A DNA stretch of 64,000 bases from Planktomarina temperata RCA23. Lineage in GTDB: Bacteria > Pseudomonadota > Alphaproteobacteria > Rhodobacterales > Rhodobacteraceae. The notes under the pieces were generated by a model. The model was not told the origin of the DNA. It ran no database searches and saw only the letters and a list, made by a program, of their open reading frames with translations. A program made the position numbers and the translations under genes. The stretch spans positions 310,001 to 374,000 of the forward strand of contig NZ_CP003984.1 of the NCBI RefSeq assembly GCF_000738435.1, given 5' to 3'. Shown one piece after another: positions 52,628 to 62,131 of the stretch; positions within the stretch are counted from its first letter, which is position 1; every line of letters starts with the position of its first letter.

Positions 52628-53346
52628 TGCGGAAATTCGCCCTTTAATGCTGTCATTGCTTTTTGCAGCTGGCTGTCATCTGTGCCGCGCATGACGATAT
52701 TCGCGCCAAATAGCCCGTCTTTTTGGAATGGATAGCAGCCGATGGATAACTGCGGGAAAGCAGCGGCCAAGGCGCCAAGCGGTGCCGCGATATCCCCCTC
52801 GCCGCGATCGACCCGATAGGTGACACTGAGCAATGGCTTGCCCCCGGTGAGGCTGGGAAGAATGCTGGCAAGCATGGCCTGAAAAATTGAGGGCACTCCC
52901 GCCATCACATGCACATTTTGCAACGTAAAACCGGGCGCTTTGCTCACCGGATTGTCGATCAGGCACGCCCCGTCTGGGATCCGTGCCATGCGCAGACGTG
53001 CGTCATTGAGCTCTTGGCCATTGGCGTCATAATGGGCTTGCAGAATGGCGCGGGCATCGGCGCGCACGCCTATTGAGACGCCGAAGGCAGCGGCAATGCA
53101 ATCGGCGGTGATGTCATCATGCGTGGGGCCAATGCCGCCGCTGGTGAACACATGGGTATAGGCGGTGCTAAGGGCGCGCGTCGCACTCACAATCGCCTCT
53201 GGATCATCGCTCACCACACGCACTTCTTTGAGATCAATGCCCTGCCTGGTCAGTTGGCCGGCCAGATGATACATATTGGCATCGCGGGTCCGTCCAGACA
53301 AAATTTCATCGCCAATGACGAGCATCGCGGCTGTTGGATTTGGCAT
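52624..53346 (-). CDS. CinA N-terminal-type molybdopterin-binding domain protein
   Basis: A 240-residue protein with a MoCF/MoaB-like domain: AAMLVIGDEILSGRTRDAN at the N-terminus and FTSGGIGPTHDDITADC, the GGxGPTxDDxT signature. It corresponds to the first half of competence/damage-inducible protein CinA; the C-terminal nicotinamide-mononucleotide amidohydrolase half is missing, as is normal for this stand-alone type. In the family this domain can act as an ADP-ribose pyrophosphatase. ATG 53346 is preferred over the frame's earlier start at 53403. Confidence 0.88.
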   Translation of the reverse strand: MPNPTAAMLVIGDEILSGRTRDANMYHLAGQLTRQGIDLKEVRVVSDDPEAIVSATRALSTAYTHVFTSGGIGPTHDDITADCIAAAFGVSIGVRADARAILQAHYDANGQELNDARLRMARIPDGACLIDNPVSKAPGFTLQNVHVMAGVPSIFQAMLASILPSLTGGKPLLSVTYRVDRGEGDIAAPLGALAAAFPQLSIGCYPFQKDGLFGANIVMRGTDDSQLQKAMTALKGEFPQ

Positions 53347-53391
53347 TGGGCATCCTTGCGTTCGAATATCTGTTAGGTATAGGCCTGCTCT

Positions 53392-54114
53392 ATGCGCTTT
53401 CAAACCCCTCTTGTGCCAGGTCGGCTGATCAAACGTTATAAACGCTTTTTAGCCGACGTAATTTTGGATGATGGTCGGCAGGTGACCGCTCATTGTGCCA
53501 ATCCTGGCGCCATGATTGGCCTCAAGGAACCGGGCCTGCGTGTTTGGCTTGAGCCCAATGATGATCCCAAGAAAAAGCTCAAATTTGGCTGGCGGGTGGC
53601 GCAACTGGACACCGGTGCATGGGTTGGGATTGACACAAGCTTGCCGAATAAAATCATTCATGAGGCCCTGCGCGACCAAAAAATCGCGGAACTTGCAGAG
53701 TATGACACCATCCGGCCCGAGCAGAAATATGGGGCAAACTCGCGAGTGGATTTCTTGCTCAGCGCGCCAGCTTTGCCGGAGGCCTATGTTGAGGTGAAGA
53801 ATGTGCATCTTTGGCGCAGCGGAGATTGGGCTGAGTTTCCCGATACCGTCACGGCGCGCGGGCTAAAACATTTGGGCGTTCTGGGCGATATGGCGGAGGC
53901 GGGTCATCTTGCGGTGCTGATCTACTGTGTTCAGCACACGGGCTGCGCACGGTTCCGCCTGGCGGAAGATTTGGATCCAGCCTACGCGGAGGCGTGCAAA
54001 CGCGCCCTGCAGCGTGGGGTTGAGATGCTGTGCTACAGCTGTGCGGTGAGCCATGAGCAAATCACTCTTGAGCGGGCGTTACCGCTTGATTTGCCCGCGC
54101 CGGGGCAGGGGTGA
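53392..54114 (+). CDS. sfsA: DNA/RNA nuclease SfsA
   Basis: A 240-residue protein of the SfsA family. MRFQTPLVPGRLIKRYKRFL, TAHCANPGAMIGLKEPG, GANSRVDFLL and EAYVEVKNVHL are typical; the last two hold the PD-(D/E)xK-type D and E-x-K residues. Originally named a sugar fermentation stimulation protein; family work suggests nucleic-acid binding or cleavage. Start MRFQ fits the family although the SD is weak. Confidence 0.93.
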   Translation: MRFQTPLVPGRLIKRYKRFLADVILDDGRQVTAHCANPGAMIGLKEPGLRVWLEPNDDPKKKLKFGWRVAQLDTGAWVGIDTSLPNKIIHEALRDQKIAELAEYDTIRPEQKYGANSRVDFLLSAPALPEAYVEVKNVHLWRSGDWAEFPDTVTARGLKHLGVLGDMAEAGHLAVLIYCVQHTGCARFRLAEDLDPAYAEACKRALQRGVEMLCYSCAVSHEQITLERALPLDLPAPGQG

Positions 54115-54190
54115 ATTTTTCCTGTCATGGTCTGGCCGAGTGATTGGCCTTGGCCTATACAGGATGAAGATTTGATTTAGGAGCATTCAC

Positions 54191-55000
54191 GTGACCTCAG
54201 CCCGTGGACGACTGACCAAAGATGGTATCCGAATTTATGAGCCCGGTGACTTTGCGGGCATGAAAAAGGCTGGCCGCGTCGCAGCGACCATTTTGGATGA
54301 CATCATCCCCTATATCACCGTTGGACAAACCACGGGCGAGATTGACCGGGTCATCACCGATATGGTGACCGCGCATGGGGCAATCTCGGCCACGATTGGC
54401 TATAAGGGCTATTTGCACGCCAGCTGTATTTCGGTCAATCATGTGGTCTGCCATGGAATTCCCGGGGACAAGCGCATCAAAGATGGCGATATTCTCAACA
54501 TTGATGTGACCGTGATCGTCGATGGTTGGTATGGGGACACCAGCCGGATGTATGTGGCTGGAAAACTGCCGCGCAAATCCGAACGGTTAATCCAAGTGAC
54601 CCATGACGCTTTGTTCAAAGGGATTGAGGCGGTCAAACCCGGCAATACCTTTGGCGATATCGGTCATGCCATTCAAACCTATGTGGAAGCCCATCGCATG
54701 AGCGTGGTCAAAGACTTCTGTGGTCACGGCTTGGGGCAAGTGTTTCACGCGCCGCCCAATGTCTTGCATTATGGCCGTGCCGGCACGGGTCCTGTTTTGG
54801 AAGAGGGCATGTTCTTTACCATTGAGCCGATGGTCAATCTCGGACGGCCCGAAACGAAGGTTCTGGCTGATGATTGGACCGCTGTGACCCGTGACAAATC
54901 GCTATCTGCGCAATTTGAGCATTCGGTGGGCGTGACTGAGAGGGGCGTGGAAATTTTTACACTGTCGCCAAAGGGTCTTTTTCACCCAACTTACGGCTAG
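54191..55000 (+). CDS. map: Type I methionine aminopeptidase
   Basis: Removes the N-terminal methionine from new proteins. 269 residues with a GTG start behind TAGGAG. The metal ligands lie in LNIDVTVIVDGWYGDTSRMY (two Asp), KDFCGHGLG (His), FFTIEPMVNLG (Glu) and QFEHSVGVTE (Glu), all conserved. The N-terminus lacks a zinc-finger extension, as normal for bacterial type I enzymes. Followed three bases later by a hairpin. Confidence 0.96.
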   Translation: MTSARGRLTKDGIRIYEPGDFAGMKKAGRVAATILDDIIPYITVGQTTGEIDRVITDMVTAHGAISATIGYKGYLHASCISVNHVVCHGIPGDKRIKDGDILNIDVTVIVDGWYGDTSRMYVAGKLPRKSERLIQVTHDALFKGIEAVKPGNTFGDIGHAIQTYVEAHRMSVVKDFCGHGLGQVFHAPPNVLHYGRAGTGPVLEEGMFFTIEPMVNLGRPETKVLADDWTAVTRDKSLSAQFEHSVGVTERGVEIFTLSPKGLFHPTYG

Positions 55001-55002
55001 GT

Positions 55003-55028
55003 CTACATAGGGGTTATCCCCTATGTAG
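55003..55028. terminator. Perfect hairpin between map and the RhlE-like helicase gene
   Basis: CTACATAGGGG and CCCCTATGTAG form an 11-bp perfect stem with the loop TTAT. It lies between two convergent genes. There is no T-run, so it may act as a bidirectional terminator or transcript-end stabiliser. Confidence 0.65.
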
Positions 55029-55053
55029 CCCAGATATGTGACAGATCAGCGCC

Positions 55054-56601
55054 CTAGGCTTGTGGGCGTCTTGGTTTTGCGTTGCCGCCCATGTTTGGTT
55101 TGCCCTTTGGCTTGCCGCCGCGCCCCTTTGGTTTACCGGCGAATTTGGCGCCTGAAGGACCACGCTGCGGGCGTCCGCCATTGCCAACGGGTCCCTGCGC
55201 CTGGTCAGACGCCTGGCCTTTTGATTTGCGGCCTTTGGGCTTTGGCGCCTCTAGGGCCGGTCCGTCATTGGTTGGATCCCAGCGCCCTTCGAGCGCTGGC
55301 TTGGCTTCAGCGCGCGCCGTATGGGCCTTTGGGGCGCCGCCGCGACCGCCGCGCGGCTGCTCTTTGCCCCAATTGTCGTTATTCCGCCGGCCACCGCCAG
55401 CGCCGCCACCGCCGCCGCCACGTCCGCTGGGTTGTTTGCGCTTCGGTTTGCGGGTGTCGACGCCGGGCACAAGATCCCAACGCCGACCGGAGGCAATTGG
55501 GATTTCCATTTTCAACACTTTTTCAACATCCTTCAATTCACCCATCTCATCGGGTGCCACAAAGGCAATCGCGCGGCCATCGCGTCCGGCGCGCGCGGTG
55601 CGGCCAATGCGATGCACATAATTCTCTGGCACATTGGGCAGATCGTAATTGTAGACGAACCGCACATCAGGAATGTCGAGACCGCGGGCTGCAACATCAG
55701 TGGCAACCAAAACTTTGATCGTCCCGCCCCGCAGCGCATCAATGGCGCGCTGTCTTTGGCCTTGGGATTTGTTGCCATGGACCGAATCGGTGGCATAGCC
55801 CGCTTTGCTCAAGGTCTTCATCAGACGCTCAGAGCCGTGTTTGGTCCGGGCAAAGACGATGGCCGCATCGCTGCGGTGTTCTGCGAGTTTCTCAATCAAG
55901 AAATCGGTCTTGGCAGCCCCGGCCACGAAATGCACCTCTTGGGTGATTTTGTCAGCCACCTCGCCTGGACGAGAGACCGCCACGCGTTCGGGGTTTTTCA
56001 GATAGGTTGCGGCCAATTCGTTCATATGTTTCGGCATTGTCGCCGAGAACAACATGGTTTGGCGCTCGGCCGCCAGTAAAGGCGCGATCTGGCGCAGGGC
56101 ATGTATGAAACCAAGATCAAGCATTTGATCGGCCTCATCCAAGATCAAAAATTGGGTCTCGGACAGATCAACGGCCTTGCGCTCGATCAGGTCAATGAGA
56201 CGGCCGGGGGTGGCTATCAACAAATCTGTGCCTCGGGCCAGACGGTTGACCTGAGCGCTGATCGACATGCCGCCAACAACCAGGCCAACTTTGATATGCG
56301 TGCCCTGCGAATAGGCTGTGAGATTGTCTTTGATTTGCCCAGCCAGTTCCCGCGTAGGCGCTAGAATCAAACCGCGCACGGTCTTTGGCGCTGGTTTTTT
56401 GCCAACTTTCAGCAGATGATTCATGATCGGCAATCCAAAGGCGGCGGTTTTGCCGGTCCCAGTTTGAGCCAACCCCATCACGTCACGCCCAGCAAGAGCA
56501 GGTGGGATGGCTTGGATTTGGATTGGAGTTGGATCAACAATGCCTTGTTCTTTGAGTTGTTCCACAAGGCGGGGCATCAGGCCCAGTTCTTCAAACGTCA
56601 T
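55054..56601 (-). CDS. rhlE: DEAD-box RNA helicase, RhlE type
   Basis: A 515-residue ATP-dependent RNA helicase. All core motifs are visible: Q motif (DPTPIQIQAIP), AQTGTGKTAAF (I), PTRELAGQ (Ia), TPGRLID (Ib), LDEADQMLDLGF (II), FSATMP (III), VATDVAARGLDIPDV (V) and HRIGRTARAGRDG (VI). The C-terminal 120 residues are low complexity, rich in Gly, Arg, Lys and Pro (GRGGGGGGAGGGRRN), which fits an RNA-binding tail. Typical role is ribosome assembly and cold adaptation. RhlE versus related DEAD proteins is a family-level guess. Confidence 0.92.
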   Translation of the reverse strand: MTFEELGLMPRLVEQLKEQGIVDPTPIQIQAIPPALAGRDVMGLAQTGTGKTAAFGLPIMNHLLKVGKKPAPKTVRGLILAPTRELAGQIKDNLTAYSQGTHIKVGLVVGGMSISAQVNRLARGTDLLIATPGRLIDLIERKAVDLSETQFLILDEADQMLDLGFIHALRQIAPLLAAERQTMLFSATMPKHMNELAATYLKNPERVAVSRPGEVADKITQEVHFVAGAAKTDFLIEKLAEHRSDAAIVFARTKHGSERLMKTLSKAGYATDSVHGNKSQGQRQRAIDALRGGTIKVLVATDVAARGLDIPDVRFVYNYDLPNVPENYVHRIGRTARAGRDGRAIAFVAPDEMGELKDVEKVLKMEIPIASGRRWDLVPGVDTRKPKRKQPSGRGGGGGGAGGGRRNNDNWGKEQPRGGRGGAPKAHTARAEAKPALEGRWDPTNDGPALEAPKPKGRKSKGQASDQAQGPVGNGGRPQRGPSGAKFAGKPKGRGGKPKGKPNMGGNAKPRRPQA

Positions 56602-56798
56602 AATTTATCCCTTGCGCCAGACGGCGCAGTTGTAGCGGATCACTTCGATCATTTGGGCGGGATTGCCCTTTGACTGTAACACGCACCCCTAAGGACAGCC
56701 CCTAGGGTCGGTTAGGTCAAAGTGCTGCAGGTGCAGTCATAATTGCCAACCGGACAGGGCCGCAGCTAGGCGCTCATGCGGCGGAAGTCAATCCCACA

Positions 56799-56816
56799 GG
56801 TGATGTGCTCATCACC
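56799..56816. terminator. Short hairpin downstream of rsmD
   Basis: GGTGATG-TGCT-CATCACC forms a perfect 7-bp stem with a 4-base loop 13 bases past the rsmD stop. No T-run follows on the minus strand, so termination is only tentative. Confidence 0.35.
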
Positions 56817-56828
56817 CAAGGGCACGCC

Positions 56829-57398
56829 CTAGCGCTCATCGCTTTCGGCGGGCGCTTGGATGGGTTGAAGAAATGTCATCGTCGTGCCGCCAAATTTCCG
56901 GCTGTCACGCAGCACAAATCCTTCGGGCGTCACGGCGCTGGCCTCTTCAAATATGACCAATGCATCGGCCGCGATCCAGCCCTGAGCCCAAGCGCTGCGC
57001 AAGGCCTGTTGCCCTAGGGATTTGCCATAGGGGGGGTCTAAAAATACCAAATCGCAGGGGGTGCCGGGCGGCAATTTTGTGGCGTCTTGGGCTAGGAGTT
57101 GACAGCGGTCTTGGGCGCGCATTCTTGCGATATTCTCGCCGATCAGCTTTTGCCCAACCCGGCCGTTCTCCACAAAAGTGACATGCTGGGCACCACGCGA
57201 TAAGGCCTCTAAGCCGAGCGCGCCGGTCCCTGCGAAGAGATCTAGGACCCGAAGACCTTGGAAATCGATCCAATTGCGCAACACGTTAAACAATGTCTCG
57301 CGTACACGGTCCGTGGTCGGGCGCAAATGCGCTGCGGGATCGCCCGCGCCAATCTCAGCCAAGCGCAAACCGCGGTTTTGACCGGCGATGATCCTCAT
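56829..57398 (-). CDS. rsmD: 16S rRNA (guanine(966)-N(2))-methyltransferase
   Basis: SAM-dependent methyltransferase of 189 residues acting on G966 of 16S rRNA. MRIIAGQNRGLRL is the RsmD start, RPTTDRVRETLFNVL follows, VLDLFAGTGALGLEALSRGA binds SAM, and LDPPYG (D121-P-P-Y124) is the catalytic N-methylation motif. It overlaps the upstream FAD oxidoreductase gene by four bases. Confidence 0.95.
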   Translation of the reverse strand: MRIIAGQNRGLRLAEIGAGDPAAHLRPTTDRVRETLFNVLRNWIDFQGLRVLDLFAGTGALGLEALSRGAQHVTFVENGRVGQKLIGENIARMRAQDRCQLLAQDATKLPPGTPCDLVFLDPPYGKSLGQQALRSAWAQGWIAADALVIFEEASAVTPEGFVLRDSRKFGGTTMTFLQPIQAPAESDER

Positions 57399-58600
57399 CC
57401 GCTCAGCAGGGCTTTGAGGTCACTGCTGGGATCCGCCGCAAGGGCGGGATCCACAGTTTTGCCCTCTTCAATCAGGCGTTTGGCCACCATATAGGCACGC
57501 GGATCATTCATCGCATCAACCGCCAACAATTGCCTGGCCTTATAATACCAATGCGAGCGTCCCGCGTCTCCCTTTCGTGCGACAACATTGTCGAACCCTT
57601 GATTGAGCCCGGCGATTTGCAATTTTACGTCATATTGATCGGACCAAAACCACGGGGTGGCATGATATTCTTTTTTAGCGCCCAGCATATTTTCCGCCAC
57701 CACCTCGGCTTGATCGATGGCATTGGGCACGCTTTCCAAGCGAATGCGCCCGCCTTCGTAGGGGAAACTCGCACAATCGCCGGCAGCCCAAATTCTGGCC
57801 TCTGAGGTTTGACCCAGCGCATTGGTTTCAATGCCGTTATTGAGCGTGAGACCCGCGGCTTCGGCCAGCCCTGTATTGGGTTGGATACCGACGCCAACGA
57901 GGGCAAAGTCAATATCTAAGGTCTCGCCATTGCTTAAGATCGCGCCCGTGACTTGATCTGTTCCGGTCAAGCGGCTCAAGCCAACCCCTTCTAGGAGGGT
58001 CACCCCATGGCTTTGATGCAGATCGCGGAAATAATCCGAGGTCTCTTTGCAGGCGACCCGCTGCAAAATGCGTTCTGCCATTTCAACCAATGTGACCTTC
58101 AGGCCGCGTTTTGCCGCCACGGCAGCGGCTTCGAGGCCAATATACCCGCCGCCAATAATCAACACATGGCCGCCGCGCTCAAACGCTGGACGCATGGCAT
58201 CAACATCTGCCAGCCCGCGCACCGCAAAAACATTTTTCAATCCGCCGCCAATTGCCTCGGGCAGCAGGCGCGGCGTTGAGCCGGTGGTCAGCGCCAGCTG
58301 GTCATAGGCTAATGTTTCATGGCCCAGGGAAACCACCCCTGCGACCGGATCAATGGCGGTGACTTGCGCGGCGAGGCGCAGCTCAATATTCTGATCGCGG
58401 TAAAGCTCTTGGGGCCGCAAATAGAGGCGCTCCAGCGCCATTTCCCCCAAAAGATAGGTCTTCGACAGAGGCGGGCGTTGGTAGGGCGCATAGGGTTCCT
58501 CGCCGATCAAAGTGACCGCGCCCTCATATCCCAAGGTCCGCAACTTAATCGCGAGAGAGGATCCGGCTTGCCCTGCTCCGATAATAACAATTCCCGACAT
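57395..58600 (-). CDS. FAD-dependent ferredoxin reductase-like oxidoreductase
   Basis: A 401-residue pyridine nucleotide-disulfide fold reductase without the redox disulfide, as in putidaredoxin/rubredoxin reductases. FAD motif IVIIGAGQAGSSLAIKLR, then PPLSKTYL, NAD motif VLIIGGGYIGLEAAAVAAKRG, ATG-like TTGSTPR, and AAGDCASFP for the FAD. It should pass electrons from NADH to a [2Fe-2S] ferredoxin, perhaps for a cytochrome P450 or Rieske oxygenase; no partner is adjacent. It starts its minus-strand unit with rsmD. Confidence 0.9.
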   Translation of the reverse strand: MSGIVIIGAGQAGSSLAIKLRTLGYEGAVTLIGEEPYAPYQRPPLSKTYLLGEMALERLYLRPQELYRDQNIELRLAAQVTAIDPVAGVVSLGHETLAYDQLALTTGSTPRLLPEAIGGGLKNVFAVRGLADVDAMRPAFERGGHVLIIGGGYIGLEAAAVAAKRGLKVTLVEMAERILQRVACKETSDYFRDLHQSHGVTLLEGVGLSRLTGTDQVTGAILSNGETLDIDFALVGVGIQPNTGLAEAAGLTLNNGIETNALGQTSEARIWAAGDCASFPYEGGRIRLESVPNAIDQAEVVAENMLGAKKEYHATPWFWSDQYDVKLQIAGLNQGFDNVVARKGDAGRSHWYYKARQLLAVDAMNDPRAYMVAKRLIEEGKTVDPALAADPSSDLKALLSG

Positions 58601-58680
58601 TGCGCACGACCTCTGGTAAGTTGTTTCAAGTAACCTATAACTAAGGTCTCGTGATTTTCAACCGATGAAGGAATACCAAA

Positions 58681-59172
58681 ATGGCAATATCGCAAGGTGA
58701 CAAACTGCCGGATGCAGTGCTGCGGCGGATGGGAGATAACGGGCCCGAAGAGATCACCATTGATGCATTGACCGCAGGCCGAAAAATCGTCTTGTTTGGC
58801 CTGCCGGGCGCCTTCACTCCGACCTGTTCATCGGCGCATGTTCCATCCTTTATGCGCACGAAAGATGCTTTCCTCGAAAAAGGTATCGAAGAGATTATCT
58901 GTGTGTCCGTCAATGATGTGCATATCATGCGCCAGTGGGGCGAGGCCACCGGGGCCACGGCTGCGGGTTTGAGCATGTGGGCAGATCCGGCCAGTGAATT
59001 TACCACCGCCATCGGCATGAATTTTGACGTGGAGGTGCTGGGTTTTTACGGTCGCTCGTCGCGTTATGCGATGATCGTGGAAAACGGTGTTGTGACACAG
59101 CTCAATCAGGAAACCGAGCGTGGGGTGTGTGATATCTCCGGCGGTGAGACGCTGTTGGAGAGTCTCGGCTAG
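58681..59172 (+). CDS. Peroxiredoxin (Prx5/hybrid type)
   Basis: A 163-residue thiol peroxidase. KIVLFGLPGAFTPTCSSAHVPSF has the peroxidatic Cys49 in the Prx5 motif PGAFTPTCS, and DVHIMRQWGE follows. AAGGAATACC precedes the ATG. It reduces H2O2 and organic peroxides with glutathione or glutaredoxin in relatives. A second cysteine (VCDISGG) lies near the C-terminus. The MITE-like element begins 14 bases after its stop. Confidence 0.93.
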   Translation: MAISQGDKLPDAVLRRMGDNGPEEITIDALTAGRKIVLFGLPGAFTPTCSSAHVPSFMRTKDAFLEKGIEEIICVSVNDVHIMRQWGEATGATAAGLSMWADPASEFTTAIGMNFDVEVLGFYGRSSRYAMIVENGVVTQLNQETERGVCDISGGETLLESLG

Positions 59173-59185
59173 ATCCACTGAGGAA

Positions 59186-59312
59186 AGCCCTCTGCATAAC
59201 GTCATTTCAACATAAAATGAGGGCAGTGCCTGCCCGGGTGGCAGGCAGGCGCAGCCCGGTGTTGCCACCGGGCAAAGTGTTGTGGCTTGGAGGTTGGGTT
59301 ATGCAGAGGTCT
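59186..59312. mobile_element. MITE-like element, 127 bp, with 15-bp terminal inverted repeats and 7-bp target duplications
   Basis: AGCCCTCTGCATAAC (59186-59200) and GTTATGCAGAGGTCT (59298-59312) are inverted repeats matching at 14 of 15 positions. Outside them, TGAGGAA occurs in direct orientation on both sides (59179-59185 and 59313-59319), abutting the repeats exactly as a target-site duplication would. The interior has further self-complementarity (TGCCCGGGTGGCA against TGCCACCGGGCA) and no ORF. It lies between the peroxiredoxin and pterin dehydratase genes. A transcribed structured RNA is the alternative reading. Confidence 0.6.
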
Positions 59313-59325
59313 TGAGGAATCTAAA

Positions 59326-59613
59326 TCAACTGGCCGCAGCATCCATTTGCTGGGCCAGTTTGATGTCGAGTTCCGACAGGCCGCCGCAGTCATGTGTGGT
59401 CAAAACCACAGAAACGCGGTTGTAGGTATTGGACCATTCGGGATGGTGATCCAGCTGTTCGGCCCAAAGTGCCATTTCGCTCATCCAGCCCCAGGCGGAG
59501 CGGAAGGATTTGAATTTAAAATTCTTGTGCAACGCATCGCGCCCCTCGACCATCTCCCACCCGGAGGCGAAAAGGGCGGTCAGAGCGCTGCGGTCTTTGA
59601 GGGCTTGGGTCAT
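59326..59613 (-). CDS. phhB: 4a-hydroxytetrahydrobiopterin dehydratase
   Basis: A 95-residue pterin-4a-carbinolamine dehydratase. [20 protein letters not shown] followed by HD holds the signature with H56, H57, the YN pair and T73-H74-D75. It recycles pterin cofactor for aromatic amino acid hydroxylases, or serves tetrahydrofolate metabolism when no hydroxylase is present. The ATG overlaps the next minus-strand gene's stop by four bases. Confidence 0.95.
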   Translation of the reverse strand: MTQALKDRSALTALFASGWEMVEGRDALHKNFKFKSFRSAWGWMSEMALWAEQLDHHPEWSNTYNRVSVVLTTHDCGGLSELDIKLAQQMDAAAS

Positions 59614-60797
59614 TGTTGTTCCTCTACGGTTATAGTTTTGAACGGCCCATAGCTTGTGAGCACATTGATTTCATCATCCACCGCCTCGCGTTCCGCTTCA
59701 AGATAGCGGGCGACGGCTTGTGAAAACCCTGCATCGCCAAACCAATGCAGGGAATGGGTGGCCACGGGCAAATAGCCTCTGGCCAATTTATGCGCACCCT
59801 GGGCGCCGGCTTCTACCCGCTGCAATCCCTGCGCGATGGCGAAATCGATGGCTTGATAATAGCACAGCTCAAAATGCAGGCAGGGGAAATCTTGGGTGAA
59901 GCCCCAATAGCGGCCAAAAAGCGTGTTTTGGCCGATAAAATTCAGAGCCCCCGCGATATAACGCCCGTCGCGTTTGGCCAGCACCAGCAGCATATCGTGG
60001 CGCAGATGCGCATGGGCTTGCTCAAAAAACTGCCGCGTGAGATAGGGTGTGCCCCATTTGCGCGCGCCGGTGTCTTGGTAAAAAACCCAAAAGGCGTCCC
60101 AATGGTGTGGCTCGATCTCATCGCCGGTCAGCACTTCGATTTGCCCGCCAAAACTCTGCGCTTGGGCGCGCTCTTTGCGGATGTTTTTGCGCTTTCGGCT
60201 GCTGAGGTCGGCCAGAAAATCGTCAAAGGTCTTGTAGCCGTTATTGATCCAGTGAAACTGTTGTGAGCGGCGCGGCATGAGGCCCATCTGCGCACCCGCC
60301 TCTGCTTCTTCGGCTGTGCAAAACGTGACGTGTAACGAGGAGAGCTCATTTTCCGCAGCCAGCTGCACTGCGGCTTGCACCAAGGCCGATTGCGCGACCG
60401 CTTGATGCTCAGGGTGCACCAGCAGCCTGCGTCCCGTGGCTGGGGTATGGGGCACGGCCATCTGCAATTTTGGGTAATAGTGCCCACCAGAATTTTCAAA
60501 GGCCTGCGCGAAATTATGGTCGAAAATATATTCGCCCTGGCTGTGAGATTTGCCATAGAGTGGCGCCACGCCGATGGTGTCATCACCGAGTTTGGCTTGG
60601 AGGTACTGCGGTGTCCAGCCGGTACCCGCCCCCACCGACTGACTATCTTCCAGAGCTTTCAAAAAGCGGTGTGTGGTGAACGGGTCAATTGGCGGCCGGC
60701 CCAGGGCCTCTGGGCAGGCGCAGCGGTCCCATTCGGTCTCAGATATTTGAGACAGGCTGGTGAGCACATTGATCTCAATTTGCGTCTCTTGGCTCAC
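59610..60797 (-). CDS. GNAT/FemAB-fold protein (PF04339, DUF482 family)
   Basis: A 395-residue protein of the family once called DUF482, with a FemAB-like acyltransferase fold. [52 protein letters not shown] and [15 protein letters not shown] are typical family blocks. The function is uncertain; peptidoglycan-type aminoacyl transfer has been suggested. It is translationally coupled to the downstream phhB gene. Confidence 0.88.
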   Translation of the reverse strand: MSQETQIEINVLTSLSQISETEWDRCACPEALGRPPIDPFTTHRFLKALEDSQSVGAGTGWTPQYLQAKLGDDTIGVAPLYGKSHSQGEYIFDHNFAQAFENSGGHYYPKLQMAVPHTPATGRRLLVHPEHQAVAQSALVQAAVQLAAENELSSLHVTFCTAEEAEAGAQMGLMPRRSQQFHWINNGYKTFDDFLADLSSRKRKNIRKERAQAQSFGGQIEVLTGDEIEPHHWDAFWVFYQDTGARKWGTPYLTRQFFEQAHAHLRHDMLLVLAKRDGRYIAGALNFIGQNTLFGRYWGFTQDFPCLHFELCYYQAIDFAIAQGLQRVEAGAQGAHKLARGYLPVATHSLHWFGDAGFSQAVARYLEAEREAVDDEINVLTSYGPFKTITVEEQQ

Positions 60798-60848
60798 GGG
60801 GCTCTCAATTTATTGCCTAAACTCAAGATGCGTCATGTGAGCGAAAGG

Positions 60849-61604
60849 TCAAGGCAGATATCCCTCAAAAGTGATATTGTCCGCGATGCGGCGCGCGCGG
60901 CGCTCTTCATCTGGTGACCTGACGGTCCAACACAGCACGGGAACCCCTTGTGCTTTTAGGGCGCTGACCGGGGGATCGGTTAATTGTGTTTGATTGTGAG
61001 AAATAAACCCCACGCCCGAGGTGCCAAAATCTGAGATTTGAGCGAGATATTTGCGCCTTTCGGCGCTGAGGCTTGGCCAATCGTCTGGCTCAAACCGATC
61101 TGTGACCAATCCCAATGGGATATCTGCTCGGATGTTGCCGAAGGCAACAACTGAATTCGGGTTGAATGACATGACAGCCACCTCACCGCGATAGGGGCTC
61201 AAAGCCTCTGCCACCGCCGCTTCAAGCGGGCCAACAGCCGGCCCCATGTTGCCGTCTTGATCTTTGATTTCAATTAACAGCGGGACTTGGCCTGCGATCA
61301 AATCCAAGACCTGTGTGAGATCTGCAATGCTGTCCTGCCCACCGCTGAGAGTGATGCCCGCTAGATCTGCGGCACGCCTTTGCGCGATGGGGCCGGTTTG
61401 GTCGGTGAGGCGGCCAAGGTGATAGTCGTGAAACACCATCGCCGCCCCGTCGAGACTCATTTGCACGTCCAACTCTATCCCGTATCCCGCCGCTATGGCT
61501 GCGCGAAACGCCGCTAGAGAATTTTCTGGCCGCCCGCAGGATGCGTCATGTAAGCCGCGATGCGCAATAGTGCGGGTCAAAAAACAGGCGGGAAGGGCTG
61601 TCAT
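60849..61604 (-). CDS. Glycerophosphodiester phosphodiesterase
   Basis: GDPD-family enzyme of 251 residues that releases glycerol 3-phosphate from glycerophosphodiesters. TIAHRGLHD and RPENSLAAFRAAI supply the first His and Glu, GIELDVQMSLDGAAMVFHDYHLGRLT holds the ExD metal ligands and the second His. No signal peptide, so cytoplasmic. It overlaps the RidA-like gene by four bases. Confidence 0.9.
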   Translation of the reverse strand: MTALPACFLTRTIAHRGLHDASCGRPENSLAAFRAAIAAGYGIELDVQMSLDGAAMVFHDYHLGRLTDQTGPIAQRRAADLAGITLSGGQDSIADLTQVLDLIAGQVPLLIEIKDQDGNMGPAVGPLEAAVAEALSPYRGEVAVMSFNPNSVVAFGNIRADIPLGLVTDRFEPDDWPSLSAERRKYLAQISDFGTSGVGFISHNQTQLTDPPVSALKAQGVPVLCWTVRSPDEERRARRIADNITFEGYLP

Positions 61605-62065
61605 GCGATTTGAAAAATACCTTCAATTTCAACCGCAACACCCAAAGGCAAGGAGGGGGCAGAGACCGCTGCGCGGGCATGACGGCCCGCATCGCCGAGG
61701 GCTTCGACCAAGAAATCAGAGGCGCCGTTGATGACTTTTGGCTGCTCGGTGTAATCTTGTGTGGAATTCACAAAACCGGATAGTTTGACCACGCGGACCA
61801 GCCGGTCGAGATCACCGCCGCAGGCAGCTTTAACCTGTGCCAAAAGAGAAATCGCGCAGGTGCGTGCGGCGACAGCGCCCGCTTCGGTGCTCATCGTGTC
61901 TCCCAGTTTGCCGGTGATGAAGCCATTGGCGTCTTGGCTAATTTGGCCAGAAACAAAGACCAAATCGCCCACCTGCACAAAGGGCACATAATTGGCCGCA
62001 GGTGCCGGAGCATCGGCCAGGGTCACGCCCAATTCTGCCAGGCGGGTTTCAAATTTTCCGGTCAT
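61601..62065 (-). CDS. RidA-family enamine/imine deaminase
   Basis: A 154-residue YjgF/YER057c/UK114 (RidA) family protein of the slightly longer subgroup. YVPFVQVGDLVFVSGQISQDANG and ARTCAISLLAQVKAACGG, then RVVKLSGFVN and HARAAVSAPSLPLGVAVEIEG, follow the family; the conserved Arg of HARAAV is the active-site residue. It probably hydrolyses reactive imines from PLP enzymes. It precedes and is coupled to the GDPD gene. Confidence 0.9.
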   Translation of the reverse strand: MTGKFETRLAELGVTLADAPAPAANYVPFVQVGDLVFVSGQISQDANGFITGKLGDTMSTEAGAVAARTCAISLLAQVKAACGGDLDRLVRVVKLSGFVNSTQDYTEQPKVINGASDFLVEALGDAGRHARAAVSAPSLPLGVAVEIEGIFQIA

Positions 62066-62131
62066 ATCGTCACTCCTTTGAACTGTTCGACCCCAGCGAT
62101 AGGCGGAAACATGCGGTGAGAAAAGCGAAAA

